Numbered from the stretch's first letter, positions 17,422 to 26,280 are shown. The stretch is DNA of 64,000 nt from Adlercreutzia hattorii (GCF_011405655.1 NZ_AP022829.1:853001-917000); one strand, 5' to 3'. The notes: a model not told the origin generated them from the sequence alone. Numbers and translations: made by a program.

Positions 17422-19491
17422 ATGGACATCAAACGAGTGCTGGCGAGCGCGCCTCGCGACCACGACCCGGGCGCTGCCCGTCCGCTGCTCACGCGCTGGG
17501 GCGAGGCGCTCGATCCCGACTCCGTGCGCAGCGAGCATCCGCGCCCGCAGTTCGCCCGCGACCGCTTTATATCCCTCAACGGTTGGTGGGACTACGCTTT
17601 CGTTCCCATGGGAGCTCATCGTACCGTACGGCCGCCCGATGCGTTCGATGGGCGCATCCTCGTGCCCTTCTCGCCCGAGTCCCTGCTGTCGGGGGTGGGG
17701 CGCCAGCTTCAGCCCGACGAGCTTCTGTGGTACGTGCGCCGCGTGCCCGTTCCCGCCCTGGGCGAGGGCGAGCGCTGCCTGCTGCATTTCGAGGCCGTGG
17801 ATTTCGCCTGCGCCTGCTGCGTGAACGGCCAGGTCGTGGGCACTCACGAGGGAGGGTATCTGCCGTTTTCCTTCGACATCACCGAGGCGCTGCGGGCAGA
17901 GAAGGCAGCCGGCGAGGGGAGTACGGAAGCGCGTTTCCAGGGCGCGGAAGCAGCGATTGAGGACGTGGCGGTTGAAGGTATCGGAGACGCGAAAGGCGGA
18001 GCCTGTGGGGAGGGAAAGGACGATCTCGAAGAGGCGGCCGACCTGGCTCCGGCGCCGCCGCGGGAGTTCGTGGTCGCCCTGTGCGTTCGCGATCCGAGCG
18101 ATGCGGGTACCCAGCCGCGGGGCAAGCAGCGGCTCAAGTCGGGCGGCATCTGGTACACGGCCCAAAGTGGCATTTGGCAGCCGGTGTGGATGGAGGTCGT
18201 TCCCGCTCGTCGCGTGCTGGCCCTGGCGTTGCATCCCGACGCCGATGCCGGCACTCTGACGGCGGATGTCGATGTGAGCGGGGACGCGGGTCTGGTGCGC
18301 ATCTACGTGTGCGACCCGACGGGCCGCCAGGTGGCCGCCGGCGCCGCTTTCGCCGAAGAGGGCTCGGTGCCGGTGGGCGAGGCGTCTTCTGAACAGGCGG
18401 GGCCGGCCCGCCGCGTACGCCTGCGGCTCGATCTCGGCGAGGTGCGCCGCTGGAGCCCCGACGACCCGTGTCTTTACGACATCACCGTGCGCTTCGGCAC
18501 CGATGTCGTGCGCAGCTACACCGCCTTCCGCACGGTGAAGGTGGCGCCAGATGGGGCGGGACGCTTCCGCTTCTTCCTGAACGGCGAGCCGCTGCTTTTG
18601 CGCGGGGTGCTCGACCAGGGCTACTGGTCCGACGGCCTTATGACGGCGCCCTCCGATGCTGCGCTTGCCTTCGACATTCAGGCCATGAGGGACGCCGGTT
18701 TCAACATGGTGCGCAAGCACCTGAAGGTGGAGGCCGACCGCTGGTACTACCATTGCGATCGGCTTGGCATGCTGGTGTGGCAGGACATGGTGTCGGGCGG
18801 GGGCACCTACGACGGTTGGGAAACCAGCTACAAGCCGACGCTGTGGCGCGGGAGCTGGGGCGATTACAGCGATACTTCGGCGTCCCATCAGCGGAGGCTC
18901 GGCGCCGATGATGTCGCCTATCAGCGCCAGTGGATGCGGGAGTGCCGCGGCACGGTGGCCCATTTGCGCGCGCACCCCTCGGTGGTCACCTGGGTGCTGT
19001 TCAACGAGGGCTGGGGGCAATTCGACACGCTGGCCTGCGCCGAGGAGATCCATCTGCTGGATCCGACGCGGCCCATCGACGCCGTGAGCGGCTGGTACGA
19101 CCAGGGCGCGGGCGACTTCCAGAGCGTGCACAACTATTTCCGTCCGCTTGCGGTCTACCGCGACCGGCGCGACCTGGCGGGTTACGCGCGGCTGGCCGGC
19201 GGCCGCGCCTTTGCGATCTCGGAATTCGGCGGGGTAGTGCACGCCGTGGCGGGTCACAGCGCCTTCGCGGGCACCTACGGCTACGGGGCCACCGACACGC
19301 CGGCCGAATGGCGCGCGGAGGTGCGCCGAACCCTGGATACCGCGGGGGCCTTGGAGGGGGCGGGGCTTTCCGCCTACGTGTACACGCAGCTGTCGGACGT
19401 GGAAGAAGAGTGCAATGGCATCCTCACCTACGACCGGCGGGTGAACAAGCTGAAGGAGGACGGCGATGAGTGCGGTAGCGCTGAGATGTGA
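17422..19491 (+). CDS. Glycoside hydrolase family 2 enzyme (beta-galactosidase/glucuronidase type)
   Basis: 689 residues, no signal peptide, so cytoplasmic. Order: sugar-binding jelly roll (FISLNGWWDYAFVP), Ig-like domain, then a TIM barrel with acid/base Glu529 in LFNEGWGQF and nucleophile Glu601 in AISEFGG. Family members release beta-linked galactose, glucuronate or mannose; the downstream galK and galT suggest beta-galactoside cleavage (inference). Start at ATG 17422 after AAGGAGGGG. An acidic low-complexity insert of roughly 50 residues lies near residues 160-215, between strands of the N-terminal domain. The 3' end overlaps galK by 26 bases in another frame. Confidence 0.88.
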   Translation: MDIKRVLASAPRDHDPGAARPLLTRWGEALDPDSVRSEHPRPQFARDRFISLNGWWDYAFVPMGAHRTVRPPDAFDGRILVPFSPESLLSGVGRQLQPDELLWYVRRVPVPALGEGERCLLHFEAVDFACACCVNGQVVGTHEGGYLPFSFDITEALRAEKAAGEGSTEARFQGAEAAIEDVAVEGIGDAKGGACGEGKDDLEEAADLAPAPPREFVVALCVRDPSDAGTQPRGKQRLKSGGIWYTAQSGIWQPVWMEVVPARRVLALALHPDADAGTLTADVDVSGDAGLVRIYVCDPTGRQVAAGAAFAEEGSVPVGEASSEQAGPARRVRLRLDLGEVRRWSPDDPCLYDITVRFGTDVVRSYTAFRTVKVAPDGAGRFRFFLNGEPLLLRGVLDQGYWSDGLMTAPSDAALAFDIQAMRDAGFNMVRKHLKVEADRWYYHCDRLGMLVWQDMVSGGGTYDGWETSYKPTLWRGSWGDYSDTSASHQRRLGADDVAYQRQWMRECRGTVAHLRAHPSVVTWVLFNEGWGQFDTLACAEEIHLLDPTRPIDAVSGWYDQGAGDFQSVHNYFRPLAVYRDRRDLAGYARLAGGRAFAISEFGGVVHAVAGHSAFAGTYGYGATDTPAEWRAEVRRTLDTAGALEGAGLSAYVYTQLSDVEEECNGILTYDRRVNKLKEDGDECGSAEM

Positions 19492-20875
19492 CGCCGATGC
19501 CGAGCGCAAGTTGGCGCATCTGCGGGAACGGTTCGCCGAGGCGTTCCCCGTGAGGGCGGCCGATGAGGGTGTCGGCAGGGACGTCGACAGGGACGCCGAC
19601 GACGGTGCCGGCGGAGACGTCGATGCGGTCGCCCCGTTCGCACCCGTGGCGGCCCATGGCACCTTCGTGCTCGCCTCGGCGCCGGGCCGGTTGGAGGTGG
19701 CGGGCAACCACGTGGACCACCAGGGCGGCCGCGTCATTTCCTCGGCCATCGGCGAGCGCGTCTGGGGGCTTGCGGCCGAAAACGGAAAGCATCTGGTGCG
19801 GGTGTCCATGGAGGGCTTCGGCACCGATGCGATCGACCTGAACGATGCGGATTGGCGGAGGCCCCACGGCGTGGAGACCCAGTCCTCCGGCGCCCTTCTG
19901 CGCGGCATGCTGGCCGCCTACGACGAGGCGGGCGGCCCGTTGCGCGGCTTCGATCTGGCCACCTGCTCGGAGGTGCCCGCCGGCTGCGGTTTGTCCTCCT
20001 CGGCGGCCTTCGAGGTGATGGTGGGCGCCGTTCTGGAGGCGCTGTTCGGCCCCGGCCCTTTCGCGGGCACGCCGGAACCGGCACCGGGCCAGGTCGCCGC
20101 GGAAGGGGGAGAAGGCGGCTTCGTTCCCCTTGATCCCGTGGCCTTGGCTCTGGCGGGCGTGACCGCCGAGCAGCGCTACTTCGGCAAGCCCTGCGGCGCC
20201 CAGGATCAGCTGGCCAGCGCCTGCGGAGGCACGGTGCTTCTCGATTTCGGGCCGAAAGTACCCACGGTGACCCCGCTTGCCTTCGACGCGACGGGCGTCG
20301 GCTATGCGGTGGTGCTCGTCGACTCGCGCCAGGATCACTCGGTGCACACCGAGGAGTTCGCCTCCGTCCCGGCCGACATGCGCATGGTGGCCAATCATCT
20401 GGGCGCCGCGCGCCTGGGTGACGCAGACGTCGATGCGCTGTTCGCGAGCCTACAGGACATCCGCGCGGCCTTGGGCGACGGGCGCGTCATGCGGGCCCTG
20501 CACTACTTCGACGAGGTGGCCCGGGTCGATCGGCAGCGTCAGGCTTTGGAAGAGGGGGATTTCCCGCTGTTTTTGAAGTGCGTGCGTCTGTCGGGGGCCT
20601 CCTCCGCTCAGTTTCTGCAGAACGTGTCCCCGCACGGCGACGGCTGCGGGGAGCGCCAGCCGGCCATGCTCATTCAGGGGCTGTGCGCGCACCTGCTCAG
20701 CGAAGAGGGCGCCTGGCGCATCCACGGCGGCGGTTTTGGCGGATCGGTGCTGGCGCTCGTGCCCGTCGGCGAGGTTTCCGGCTTCATGGAAGCGATGGAC
20801 GGCCTGCTCGGCTACCGGGCCTGCCGTGAGGTGGTCGTGGGCGGCCCCGGCGTGCTGGCGAGGCGGCTGCCATGA
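19466..20875 (+). CDS. galK: Galactokinase
   Basis: 469 residues of the GHMP kinase family. Signature ASAPGRLEVAGNHVDHQGG is the galactokinase motif (PGR-x-x-x-x-GEH-x-D-Y type, here with N for E), and the ATP-binding loop is EVPAGCGLSSSAAFE. C-terminal GGGFGGSVLALV is the third GHMP motif. Phosphorylates galactose to galactose-1-phosphate in the Leloir pathway. Longer than the usual 380-400 residues because of an Asp/Gly-rich insert near residues 30-55 and a second Gly/Pro-rich one near 200-215. It overlaps the upstream GH2 by 26 bases and galT by four (ATGA), so the three are translationally coupled. Confidence 0.92.
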   Translation: MSAVALRCDADAERKLAHLRERFAEAFPVRAADEGVGRDVDRDADDGAGGDVDAVAPFAPVAAHGTFVLASAPGRLEVAGNHVDHQGGRVISSAIGERVWGLAAENGKHLVRVSMEGFGTDAIDLNDADWRRPHGVETQSSGALLRGMLAAYDEAGGPLRGFDLATCSEVPAGCGLSSSAAFEVMVGAVLEALFGPGPFAGTPEPAPGQVAAEGGEGGFVPLDPVALALAGVTAEQRYFGKPCGAQDQLASACGGTVLLDFGPKVPTVTPLAFDATGVGYAVVLVDSRQDHSVHTEEFASVPADMRMVANHLGAARLGDADVDALFASLQDIRAALGDGRVMRALHYFDEVARVDRQRQALEEGDFPLFLKCVRLSGASSAQFLQNVSPHGDGCGERQPAMLIQGLCAHLLSEEGAWRIHGGGFGGSVLALVPVGEVSGFMEAMDGLLGYRACREVVVGGPGVLARRLP

Positions 20876-22077
20876 GCGGGGCCGCAAGAGGCACGGAAGG
20901 TGCCGTGGACGAGCGCGGCAATCCTTTCTGGACGTACGATTCTCCGACAGGGCCCTTGGAGATCACCATCAACCTGGCCAAGCCCGAGAAGGATCCGCGG
21001 GACATCGCCGCTGCGGCGGGGGCAACCCTCGGTGGTACGGCGCTTGCGGCGGTCCCTGCTGGAGAAGGCGAGGCTGCGGTGACCTCGGTGGAGGGCGACG
21101 CGAGAGAGGGGTCTTTCGCCGCCCCGACGACCTGCGACCTGTGCTGGGAACCGTCGGGGAAGGACGGCCTCGCGCGTTTGGGGCGCTCGGGCGCGCCCGT
21201 GACCGAGGTTTTCCTTGGCGACGAGCCGTGGGCCTGGTGGTTCTCGCCCTACGGCTACTTCCCCGAGCATCTCATCGTGGCGTCCCACGAGCACCGCCCC
21301 ATGGCCATCGGCCACGACACCATCGCGCGGCTGCTCGATTTCTCGGACGCCTATCCGCAGTGGTTCATCGGCTCCAACGCCGATTTGCCCATCGTCGGCG
21401 GCTCCCTTCTGGGCCACGACCACTTCCAAGGCGGCGGCCACCGCTTCCCCCTGATGAACGCGCCCATTGCGCGAGCGTTTCCCATTGAAGGTTTGGAAGG
21501 CGTGGAGGCGGGCATCGTGCGCTGGCCCGCCTCCGTGGTGCGCCTGCGCAGCCGCAACCGCTCGACCCTCACTGAGGCAGCTTGCCGCATCCTGGACGCC
21601 TGGCGCCCCTTCACCTTCGAGGAGTGCGGCATTAAGGCCTTCTCGGTTCTTCTGACGGCCGCCCTCGATTGCGATGCCGCGGCGCCCGGCGGGGCGTGCC
21701 GGGGAAGTGCTCCGGGTTCCTCGGGTGTCGAGGGCGCTCCCGCGCGCTTCGTGCAGCACAACACGGCGAATCCCATCCTGTGGCGCGAGGACGACAACTA
21801 CGTGATGGATATCGTGCTGCGCAACAACCGCACGACGCCGGAGCGCCCCTTCGGGCTTTTCCATGTGCCCGAGCGGCTCTTCCACATCAAGAAGGAGAAC
21901 ATCGGCCTCATCGAGATTATGGGCCGCGCCATCCTCCCCGCGCGCCTGGCAGCCGAACTGCCTGCTATCAAGGACGAGTGCAGCCGCGCCTTCTACGAGA
22001 TCCTCATGGCCACAGGCGTCTTCAAGGACGACCCCGCCGGCCGCCGCGGCTGGGAGACTTTCCTCGCGACTATCTAG
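20872..22077 (+). CDS. galT: Galactose-1-phosphate uridylyltransferase
   Basis: 401 residues. The active-site region GGSLLGHDHFQGGGH holds the H-x-H nucleophile motif of the type found in Firmicutes GalT enzymes, and CDLCWE is typical of this branch. Converts galactose-1-phosphate and UDP-glucose to UDP-galactose and glucose-1-phosphate. Shorter than the usual ~490 residues of that branch although it carries two low-complexity inserts (Ala/Gly/Glu-rich near 50-80, Gly/Ser-rich near 265-285). Starts in the ATGA overlap with galK. Its stop codon shares CTAG with the stop of the convergent AMMECR1 gene. No galE is next to it. Confidence 0.88.
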   Translation: MSGAARGTEGAVDERGNPFWTYDSPTGPLEITINLAKPEKDPRDIAAAAGATLGGTALAAVPAGEGEAAVTSVEGDAREGSFAAPTTCDLCWEPSGKDGLARLGRSGAPVTEVFLGDEPWAWWFSPYGYFPEHLIVASHEHRPMAIGHDTIARLLDFSDAYPQWFIGSNADLPIVGGSLLGHDHFQGGGHRFPLMNAPIARAFPIEGLEGVEAGIVRWPASVVRLRSRNRSTLTEAACRILDAWRPFTFEECGIKAFSVLLTAALDCDAAAPGGACRGSAPGSSGVEGAPARFVQHNTANPILWREDDNYVMDIVLRNNRTTPERPFGLFHVPERLFHIKKENIGLIEIMGRAILPARLAAELPAIKDECSRAFYEILMATGVFKDDPAGRRGWETFLATI

Positions 22078-23528
22078 GAGCGTCGCGGCTCGCCGCCGGC
22101 GGTGTGGCGGACGACCTCGAAGCGCTCGAGGTGCACCTGCTCGTCTGGCCGGATGCCCGCCTTCTGCTTGGCGATGGCGATCTGGTCGAAGACGGTGTCG
22201 ACCCCTTCCAAATCGGGAAGCAGCAGGCCTCGCCGATGCCCGCGAGTCACGATGACGCCGTAGCGCGTCGGATCGAGCTCTTCCAGGTTGTCGACGGGCT
22301 CCGGTTCGCCGAGCACGTCCACGGAATACTCGAGGAAGGGAAGTTCCTCGGGGCGCACGGGAGCGAAGCGCGGGTCCTCGGTGGCTGCCGCCACGCCGTT
22401 GCGAATGACCTCCTCGGCAAGGCTTTTGCGCACCGGCGCAATGGTGCCGATGCAGCCGCGCAGCTGCCCGTGCTTGTGCAGGCTCACGAAGGCCCCGGCG
22501 CGCCGGCCGGTCAGCTCCTCGGGTGCGTCGGTGGGAAGGGGTAAGACGGTGCCCTGAGCGACGATGGACTCCACGCTCGCCCGGGCGAGGGCCACAATCG
22601 GGTCGTCTCCGGGGTGCGGCGGCCACGCCGGCGAACCGCCGCGAGCCCCGCCGATCTCGCGATCCTCTTCCCGCACGATTTCGGCCGCCGCCTCCTCTTC
22701 GGTGCTCTCGGGCGCGTCCTCGATTTCGAAGGCGGCCACGGCGTAGCCCACGCCGAAGGGCCCCTCGTAGCTTAAGAGCTCGGAAGCGAAGGGCTCGCCG
22801 GTCGCCTCTAGGGCGCCGGCCATGATCTGGAAGGAGCGCAGCCCGCACTCGGCGGCGCCGTCGCAGAGGGCGGCGTCCAGGCCGAACAGGCCTTCCAAAT
22901 TCCCGTGGGCGAACATCTCGGCTACCGTACGGTCGAACTTAGGTCCTTCCGGGGCGAATCCGTAGGGGCCGTCCTCCTTCAGCTTGTGGGACATATCCCC
23001 GCTTGCGACGAGCACGCAGCGGCGCCCCAGGGCGCGAGCGGCTTCGGTGATGGCCCGGCCCAGAAAGCGGTGGTCGGCCTCGGAAAGTCCCGAGAGCCCC
23101 ATCCGCACCACCGTCACGGAATCAAGATTGATAGTCTCTTCCAGGAAATGGAGCGGCACGAAGGTGCCGTGGTCGATGTCGGCCATGGACGCCGGGGCGC
23201 CGGCCGAGGGGATGCTTCGGCGGTGCAGGCGCGCGGCCACGTCCTCGGCGAAGGGAAGGTCGGTGCGGGTCGTCACGCGCTCGTCCGGCTGCCCGAAGGC
23301 GGCCAGCGAGCCAGTTTCCTCCGGCGTGTCGGCGATGAAGAACCCGTCACGGTACAGCGGCGCGTGAGGCGAGGTGATGACGATAAGGTCGGGTCGGTGG
23401 GCGGCCACGCGTCGGGCGACCTCGCGGTAGGCGGCGATGGTGTCGGCGATGGCCGCCTCCTGGCCGTGCCCGACGGCGGGCACGATGAGCGGCGGATGGG
23501 GAACGGCGTAGGCAGCGAGCAGGGCCAT
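22074..23528 (-). CDS. LigB/MEMO-like plus AMMECR1 two-domain protein (AmmeMemoRadiSam system type)
   Basis: 484 residues. The N-terminal ~270 residues are a class III extradiol dioxygenase/MEMO-like domain (YAVPHPPLIVPAVG; DLIVITSPHAPLYRDG; VLVASGDMSHKL). After an acidic linker, the C-terminal ~190 residues are AMMECR1 (GAFVSLHKHGQLRGCIGTIA, with the invariant LRGCIG; later VIVTRGHRRGLLLPDLEGVD). In other bacteria such proteins co-occur with a radical SAM enzyme; none is adjacent here, and the biochemical role is unknown. Start at the ATG complementary to 23526-23528 behind AAAGGTGAT. Convergent with galT, the two stops sharing CTAG. Confidence 0.85.
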   Translation of the reverse strand: MALLAAYAVPHPPLIVPAVGHGQEAAIADTIAAYREVARRVAAHRPDLIVITSPHAPLYRDGFFIADTPEETGSLAAFGQPDERVTTRTDLPFAEDVAARLHRRSIPSAGAPASMADIDHGTFVPLHFLEETINLDSVTVVRMGLSGLSEADHRFLGRAITEAARALGRRCVLVASGDMSHKLKEDGPYGFAPEGPKFDRTVAEMFAHGNLEGLFGLDAALCDGAAECGLRSFQIMAGALEATGEPFASELLSYEGPFGVGYAVAAFEIEDAPESTEEEAAAEIVREEDREIGGARGGSPAWPPHPGDDPIVALARASVESIVAQGTVLPLPTDAPEELTGRRAGAFVSLHKHGQLRGCIGTIAPVRKSLAEEVIRNGVAAATEDPRFAPVRPEELPFLEYSVDVLGEPEPVDNLEELDPTRYGVIVTRGHRRGLLLPDLEGVDTVFDQIAIAKQKAGIRPDEQVHLERFEVVRHTAGGEPRRS

Positions 23529-23828
23529 GGGATCACCTTTCTTTTGGAGGAGCGCGTGGGGAGCGAATGCCGGCGCGGGCGCGGGCGCGGGCATTCGCGC
23601 GGATCTTCCCGTGACAGTGGATTTGCATTCATGATGACCCACCGCATCCGTATTCCCCACCGAACCGCCAAAGCGTCACGGGATTGTATTCGCCGTCTTC
23701 CAACAAACAGGCAACAATCGGGCGCGCGGAGATAACAGAACAGTCGCGTCGCTGGTCTCGATGCATTCCGAAACCACAATAGGGGACGCATCTGACTGTG
23801 GACTCATCCCCAGCAAAGGAGAGCTATC
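23529..23828. other. Divergent intergenic region with a GC-hexamer hairpin
   Basis: 300 bases between the AMMECR1 gene and the thioredoxin gene. On the AMMECR1 side GCGAATGCC (23563-23571) pairs with GGCATTCGC (23590-23598) around three GGCGCG hexamers, which would fold in that gene's mRNA leader. If translated upstream in frame it would encode Ala-Pro repeats. The rest holds presumed promoters, none clear. Confidence 0.4.
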
Positions 23829-24137
23829 ATGATCGAGATTCTGAACGAGGGCAACTTCGACGAGAAAGTCCTGCAATCGAGCGGCAATGTGCTCGTCGAA
23901 TTCTTCGCCACCTGGTGCCCTCACTGCCAGCGCATGATGCCCATCATCAACGAGGTGGCCGATCGCGTCCAGGGCCAGGCCGTGGTCTACCAGGTTGATG
24001 TCGACAAGTCACCCGACCTTGCTCAAACCTACGCGCCCAACGGCTTTCCGTCCTTCGCCTTGTTCGTGAACGGCCAGCTCGCCGAAACCCTGGTGGGCGA
24101 GCAGACCGAAGAGCGTTTGCTTGCGCTTGTTGCTTAA
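23829..24137 (+). CDS. Thioredoxin-like protein with CPHC active site
   Basis: 102 residues, a complete single thioredoxin fold without signal peptide. Active site is FFATWCPHC (Cys30, Cys33) instead of the classical WCGPC; the CPHC dipeptide is the one found in DsbA and raises redox potential, so it may act as an oxidant or isomerase-type reductant of its own partners. The cis-Pro loop is NGFPSFALF. Start at ATG 23829 after AAAGGAG. Located 65 bases before an Fe-S aldo/keto reductase that has its own MerR-type promoter, hinting at a shared thiol or carbonyl stress theme (inference). Confidence 0.88.
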   Translation: MIEILNEGNFDEKVLQSSGNVLVEFFATWCPHCQRMMPIINEVADRVQGQAVVYQVDVDKSPDLAQTYAPNGFPSFALFVNGQLAETLVGEQTEERLLALVA

Positions 24138-24141
24138 TCGC

Positions 24142-24172
24142 TTGACTTGGAGCCGACTCCAACCTTTATCAT
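24142..24172 (+). promoter_or_regulatory. MerR-type promoter for the second aldo/keto reductase
   Basis: -35 TTGACT (24142-24147), -10 TATCAT (24167-24172), 19-bp spacer holding a perfect 6-4-6 dyad TTGGAG-N4-CTCCAA (24147-24162). This is the textbook layout of promoters controlled by MerR-family activators, which twist the DNA to realign the over-long spacer. MerR-type regulators of aldehyde/thiol stress genes (AdhR-like) use very similar dyads before aldo/keto reductases. The gene starts 31 bases downstream. Confidence 0.75.
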
Positions 24173-24202
24173 TCTCCTCATCAATGATTGAGAGGAGAAT
24201 TC

Positions 24203-25330
24203 ATGACCGCATCTTACGAGGGCGTGGCGAAGCTCGGCTTCGGTGCCATGCGCCTTCCGCTCGCAGACCCCGACGACGTGACCGCCATCGACATCGAGCA
24301 GCTGAAGGCCATGATGGACGAGTTCATCGCGAAGGGCGGTACCTACGTGGACACCGCGTTTGTCTACCACAACGGCGCCTCTGAGACGGCTCTGCGCGAG
24401 GCGCTCGTGGAACGCTACCCGCGGGACGCCTACACCCTCGCCACAAAGTGTCTGGCCTGGGCGTGCCCCACGAAGGAGGAGGCCCAGGCGTGCCTGCCCA
24501 CTTCTCTTGAGCGGCTGGGGGTCGACTACATCGACTATTACCTGCTGCACAACCTAGGCGGCGCGCGCACGGCCAAGTTCGACGAGTACGACATGTGGAA
24601 CTACGTGGCGAAGGCGAAGGCCGACGGGCTCGTGCGCCACGTCGGCTTCTCCATGCACGACGGCCCCGAGACGCTGGAGGAGATTCTGACGGCGCATCCC
24701 GAGGTGGACTTCGTGCAGCTGCAGGTAAACTACCTGGATTGGGACGACCCGGTCACCCAGTCTGCCCGCTGCATGGAAGTGGCCGCGGCCCACGGCGTGC
24801 CCGTCATCATCATGGAACCGGTGCGCGGCGGCCGTTTGGCGAACTTGCCCGAGCGTGGCGCCGAGGTGCTGGCCGCTGCCGATCCCGATGCGAGCCAGGC
24901 GAGCTGGGCCTACCGCTTCTGCCTCGATCTGCCGGGCGTGCTCACGGTGCTCGCCGGCGCCTCCACGCTCGATCAGATGCGGGACAACATGGCCACCTTC
25001 CAAAGCCACGCGCCGCTGACCGAGGCGGAGCGCGGTGCCATCGACGGCGCCATCGCGGCCCTGCGCAGCGTGGATCTCATCCCATGCACGAACTGCGGCT
25101 ACTGCGTGAAGGACTGCCCCGAGGGTGTGAAGATCCCCATCGCCATGAACCTGTTGAATCTGGAGAAGACCTGCGAGGACAACGAGTTCGTCAAGGGTCT
25201 CTACTCTTGGCAGGCCGCCGAGGGCCCCGCGTCCAAGTGCATCCAGTGCGGCACCTGCGAGGCTATGTGCCCCCAGTCCATCGGCATCATCGACCACCTC
25301 GCCGAAGCCGTCGAGCACTTCGAGGGGTAG
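24203..25330 (+). CDS. Aldo/keto reductase with C-terminal 4Fe-4S domain (second copy)
   Basis: 375 residues: AKR barrel with a standard catalytic set in place (YVDTAFVY for Asp/Tyr, TLATKCLAW for Lys, LLHNLG for His), followed by a ferredoxin-like tail with CTNCGYCVKDC and CIQCGTCEAMC. Family members are described as predicted oxidoreductases of the aldo/keto reductase family, physiological substrate unknown; the Fe-S tail suggests ferredoxin-linked rather than purely NAD(P)H-linked chemistry. Start at ATG 24203 after GAGAGGAG. Expressed from the MerR-type promoter just upstream. Ends five bases before the convergent AEC transporter gene. Confidence 0.88.
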   Translation: MTASYEGVAKLGFGAMRLPLADPDDVTAIDIEQLKAMMDEFIAKGGTYVDTAFVYHNGASETALREALVERYPRDAYTLATKCLAWACPTKEEAQACLPTSLERLGVDYIDYYLLHNLGGARTAKFDEYDMWNYVAKAKADGLVRHVGFSMHDGPETLEEILTAHPEVDFVQLQVNYLDWDDPVTQSARCMEVAAAHGVPVIIMEPVRGGRLANLPERGAEVLAAADPDASQASWAYRFCLDLPGVLTVLAGASTLDQMRDNMATFQSHAPLTEAERGAIDGAIAALRSVDLIPCTNCGYCVKDCPEGVKIPIAMNLLNLEKTCEDNEFVKGLYSWQAAEGPASKCIQCGTCEAMCPQSIGIIDHLAEAVEHFEG

Positions 25331-25335
25331 TCTTC

Positions 25336-26280
25336 CTACATAACCACTCCCACGAACCCTGCCAGTATGGGGATGCTCGCTATTGCCAGCACGGTGGTGA
25401 CGAAGGTGCCCTGGGCCATGACCCGGGAGTTGCCGCCGTACTGGTAGCAGAGCATGGTGCCGTTGGTGGCCACCGGCATGCCCGCCAGCACCACCGCCAC
25501 TGAGAACATGAGCCCCGCCGGCACGAATGCGTGGAAGACCGCCCAGATGATGGCCGGCATCACGATCAGCCGGAACACCGAGCAGGTCCACAGGCGCGGA
25601 CCGCCGATGAGGTCGCGCACTGGCAGGTTCGCGAGCGACGAGCCGATGATGAGCAGCGCCGCCGGCGTGGTGATGGAGCCGAGCGTGTTCAGCGCCTCCC
25701 CCAGAATCGGCGCATGGTGAATGCCGGCAAGCGTGAGAACCACCGCCGCCACGCATGACAGCATGACCGGTGTGACGAAAGTGCGCCAGCTGGTTTGCAC
25801 CTTTACGTCGCCATCAATATCCTGGGTGAGAAACCATGCGCCCACGGTGAACACGAAGAAGTTGAAGGGCAGGTTGAACACGGCGGCGTACACGAGCGCA
25901 TCGGGGCCGAAGATGGCCGAGAGCACCGGATACCCGATGAACCCGACATTGCCGAAGCAGAGCATGAACCGGTACACGCCCCGGCGCCCGTCGGGAATGC
26001 GCAGAAGCAGCGTGAACCCGTAGGCCACGGCGAACATGACAAAAGTACTCGCCACGGAAAGCCCCAGGCACAACCACACTTCCGCTTGTGTGGGCAGCTC
26101 AGTGGCCGTGAGCACCGAGCCCAAGATCATGCCCGGCAACGCAATGTTGATGACCAGCTTCGAGAGCATGCGGTCGAACTCGTCGTTCATGAAGCGCAGC
26201 CTCTTCGCGGCGTAGCCCACTCCCACGATGACGAACAGCGTGATGATCTCCTTGAATATGCCTATCATGCCCTCGGTCAT
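25336..26280 (-). CDS. AEC-family (auxin efflux carrier-like) transporter
   Basis: 314 residues with about ten hydrophobic segments in two repeats (for example ITLFVIVGVGYAAKRL, LVINIALPGMILGSV, then LFGNVGFIGYPVL-like FGNVGFIGYPVL and GMPVATNGTMLCYQYG). The N-x-G-F-x-G-x-P and P-x-x-x-x-G motifs are those of the AEC family, which moves small carboxylates such as malate or malonate. Substrate is not evident. Start taken at ATG complementary to 26278-26280; an upstream extension is out of character for the family. No obvious operon partner. Confidence 0.87.
   Translation of the reverse strand: MTEGMIGIFKEIITLFVIVGVGYAAKRLRFMNDEFDRMLSKLVINIALPGMILGSVLTATELPTQAEVWLCLGLSVASTFVMFAVAYGFTLLLRIPDGRRGVYRFMLCFGNVGFIGYPVLSAIFGPDALVYAAVFNLPFNFFVFTVGAWFLTQDIDGDVKVQTSWRTFVTPVMLSCVAAVVLTLAGIHHAPILGEALNTLGSITTPAALLIIGSSLANLPVRDLIGGPRLWTCSVFRLIVMPAIIWAVFHAFVPAGLMFSVAVVLAGMPVATNGTMLCYQYGGNSRVMAQGTFVTTVLAIASIPILAGFVGVVM

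Noticed and set aside
17353-19908. 851-codon minus frame opposite the GH2 gene
   Set aside because: Arg/Pro/His-rich shadow of a gene with both GH2 catalytic glutamates on the + strand.
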